A stretch of 64,000 nucleotides of DNA, taken from NCBI RefSeq assembly GCF_012027555.1, contig NZ_SNUQ01000003.1:124001-188000 (forward strand), read 5' to 3'. The notes beneath the pieces were generated by a model, which did not search any database, was not told where the DNA came from, and saw only the letters and a list, made by a program, of their open reading frames with translations. Shown piece after piece: positions 63,651 to 64,000 of this stretch. Positions within the stretch are counted from its first letter, which is position 1. Each line of letters opens with the position of its first letter. The translations under genes were made by a program, and so were the position numbers. Source of the DNA: Thermococcus sp. CX2. Its GTDB lineage: Archaea > Methanobacteriota_B > Thermococci > Thermococcales > Thermococcaceae.

Positions 63651-63971
63651 ATGGAAGATAAGGACAAGAGGCTCATTGAATACACCATTGAGGCAATGCT
63701 GATGGCCTGGCTCGGCTATCTGTTCTTCTACCAGAACTACCTCCTCTACACGTGGCACCGCGGTCTGCCGCTCCCATCCAAGTGGCCTTTCGTCCTGCTG
63801 GGCATCGGCCTCGGTGCGCTGTTTTTCTGGTACGAGTTGAGGAAATTAGAAAGAGAGCTTTTAGAAAAAGAGAAGAGAGAATCAGGGTTTGCTGGGGTTC
63901 CAGTCGTTGCCGAGAATGAGCCGCCGTCTAAAGAGGGCCTTGAAAAAGCCTCTGTGAACGAGGAGTCCTGA
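63651..63971 (+). CDS. Small membrane protein, unknown function
   Basis: A 106-residue protein with two membrane helices (AMLMAWLGYLFFYQNYLLY and WPFVLLGIGLGALFFWYEL) joined by a short loop, then a charged helix (RKLERELLEKEKRES) and a disordered acidic tail. ATG 63651 follows GGTGGAAAGGG. Divergent from the XPD-like helicase. No family recognised. The remaining 29 bp of the window are non-coding. Confidence 0.6.
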   Translation: MEDKDKRLIEYTIEAMLMAWLGYLFFYQNYLLYTWHRGLPLPSKWPFVLLGIGLGALFFWYELRKLERELLEKEKRESGFAGVPVVAENEPPSKEGLEKASVNEES

Positions 63972-64000
63972 CCCTCACAGCGCCTCGATTTTAATTATAT

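Overview
The window comes from a hyperthermophilic euryarchaeon of the order Thermococcales, most likely a Thermococcus. The evidence is archaeal information-processing genes (TFB, FEN-1, Hef, Nob1, XPD-like helicase, SMC/ScpA), ether-lipid genes (G1P dehydrogenase, GGGP synthase), an ADP-forming acyl-CoA synthetase alpha subunit, AMP phosphorylase, the p-stomatin/STOPP pair, TATA boxes about 25-35 bp before genes, GGTGA/GGAGG ribosome sites and a Thermococcales-type CRISPR repeat. No rRNA operon, insertion sequence or prophage is visible.

Layout. 0-9 kb: a cut gene end, TFB, psiE-like/fen1, ACD alpha, a phosphoesterase, a PRC-barrel protein, then an RNase H-fold-like protein upstream of a Cdc48 ATPase and a tiny acidic protein. 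9-20 kb: moeA, serS, a nucleotidyltransferase, a TPR protein, Sua5, a GT4 glycosyltransferase, a secreted protein and asnB. 19-27 kb: a P-loop cluster (GPN GTPase, MinD, PIN-ATPase-KH), maf, PHP, the methylmalonyl-CoA set (B12 subunit, MeaB, epimerase) and a DUF835 protein. 27-31 kb: smc-scpA. 31.4-36 kb: carB/carA in a visibly AT-richer block with a decayed reading frame beside it. 36-42 kb: hef, M55 aminopeptidase, GGGPS, GIY-YIG protein. 42.2-43.5 kb: a CRISPR array of 19 repeats with its leader on the high-coordinate side and no cas genes. 44-51 kb: AMP phosphorylase, a second MinD, stomatin/STOPP, an AlkA-like glycosylase followed by two coiled-coil proteins. 51-64 kb: nob1, pxpABC, UPF0179, egsA, DUF63, IMPase/FBPase, rhomboid, an intron-bearing tRNA-Met, a transglutaminase-like lipoprotein, a DEAD-box helicase, divergent tRNA-Lys and tRNA-Leu, a repeat-bearing intergenic region, an XPD-like helicase and a small membrane protein.

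RNA genes not marked by any reading frame are the most interesting content: three C/D-box guide RNAs (about 2658-2718 minus, 23064-23126 minus, 51233-51294 plus), each with C, D', C', D boxes and exactly 12 nt between C' and D, and one GC-rich hairpin ending in ACA (39235-39304 minus) that fits a single-hairpin H/ACA guide RNA. The 23.1 kb RNA carries a D' guide complementary to UAGCGAAAUU, a segment I recall as nearly universal in 23S rRNA.

I found no large undescribed multi-gene system. The best leads for new biology are the guide RNAs, the acidic microprotein, the RNase H-fold protein translationally coupled to Cdc48, the ribbon-helix-helix/coiled-coil pair behind the DNA glycosylase, and the MinD-small membrane protein pair. 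All calls are from reading the sequence; no database search or folding program was run.
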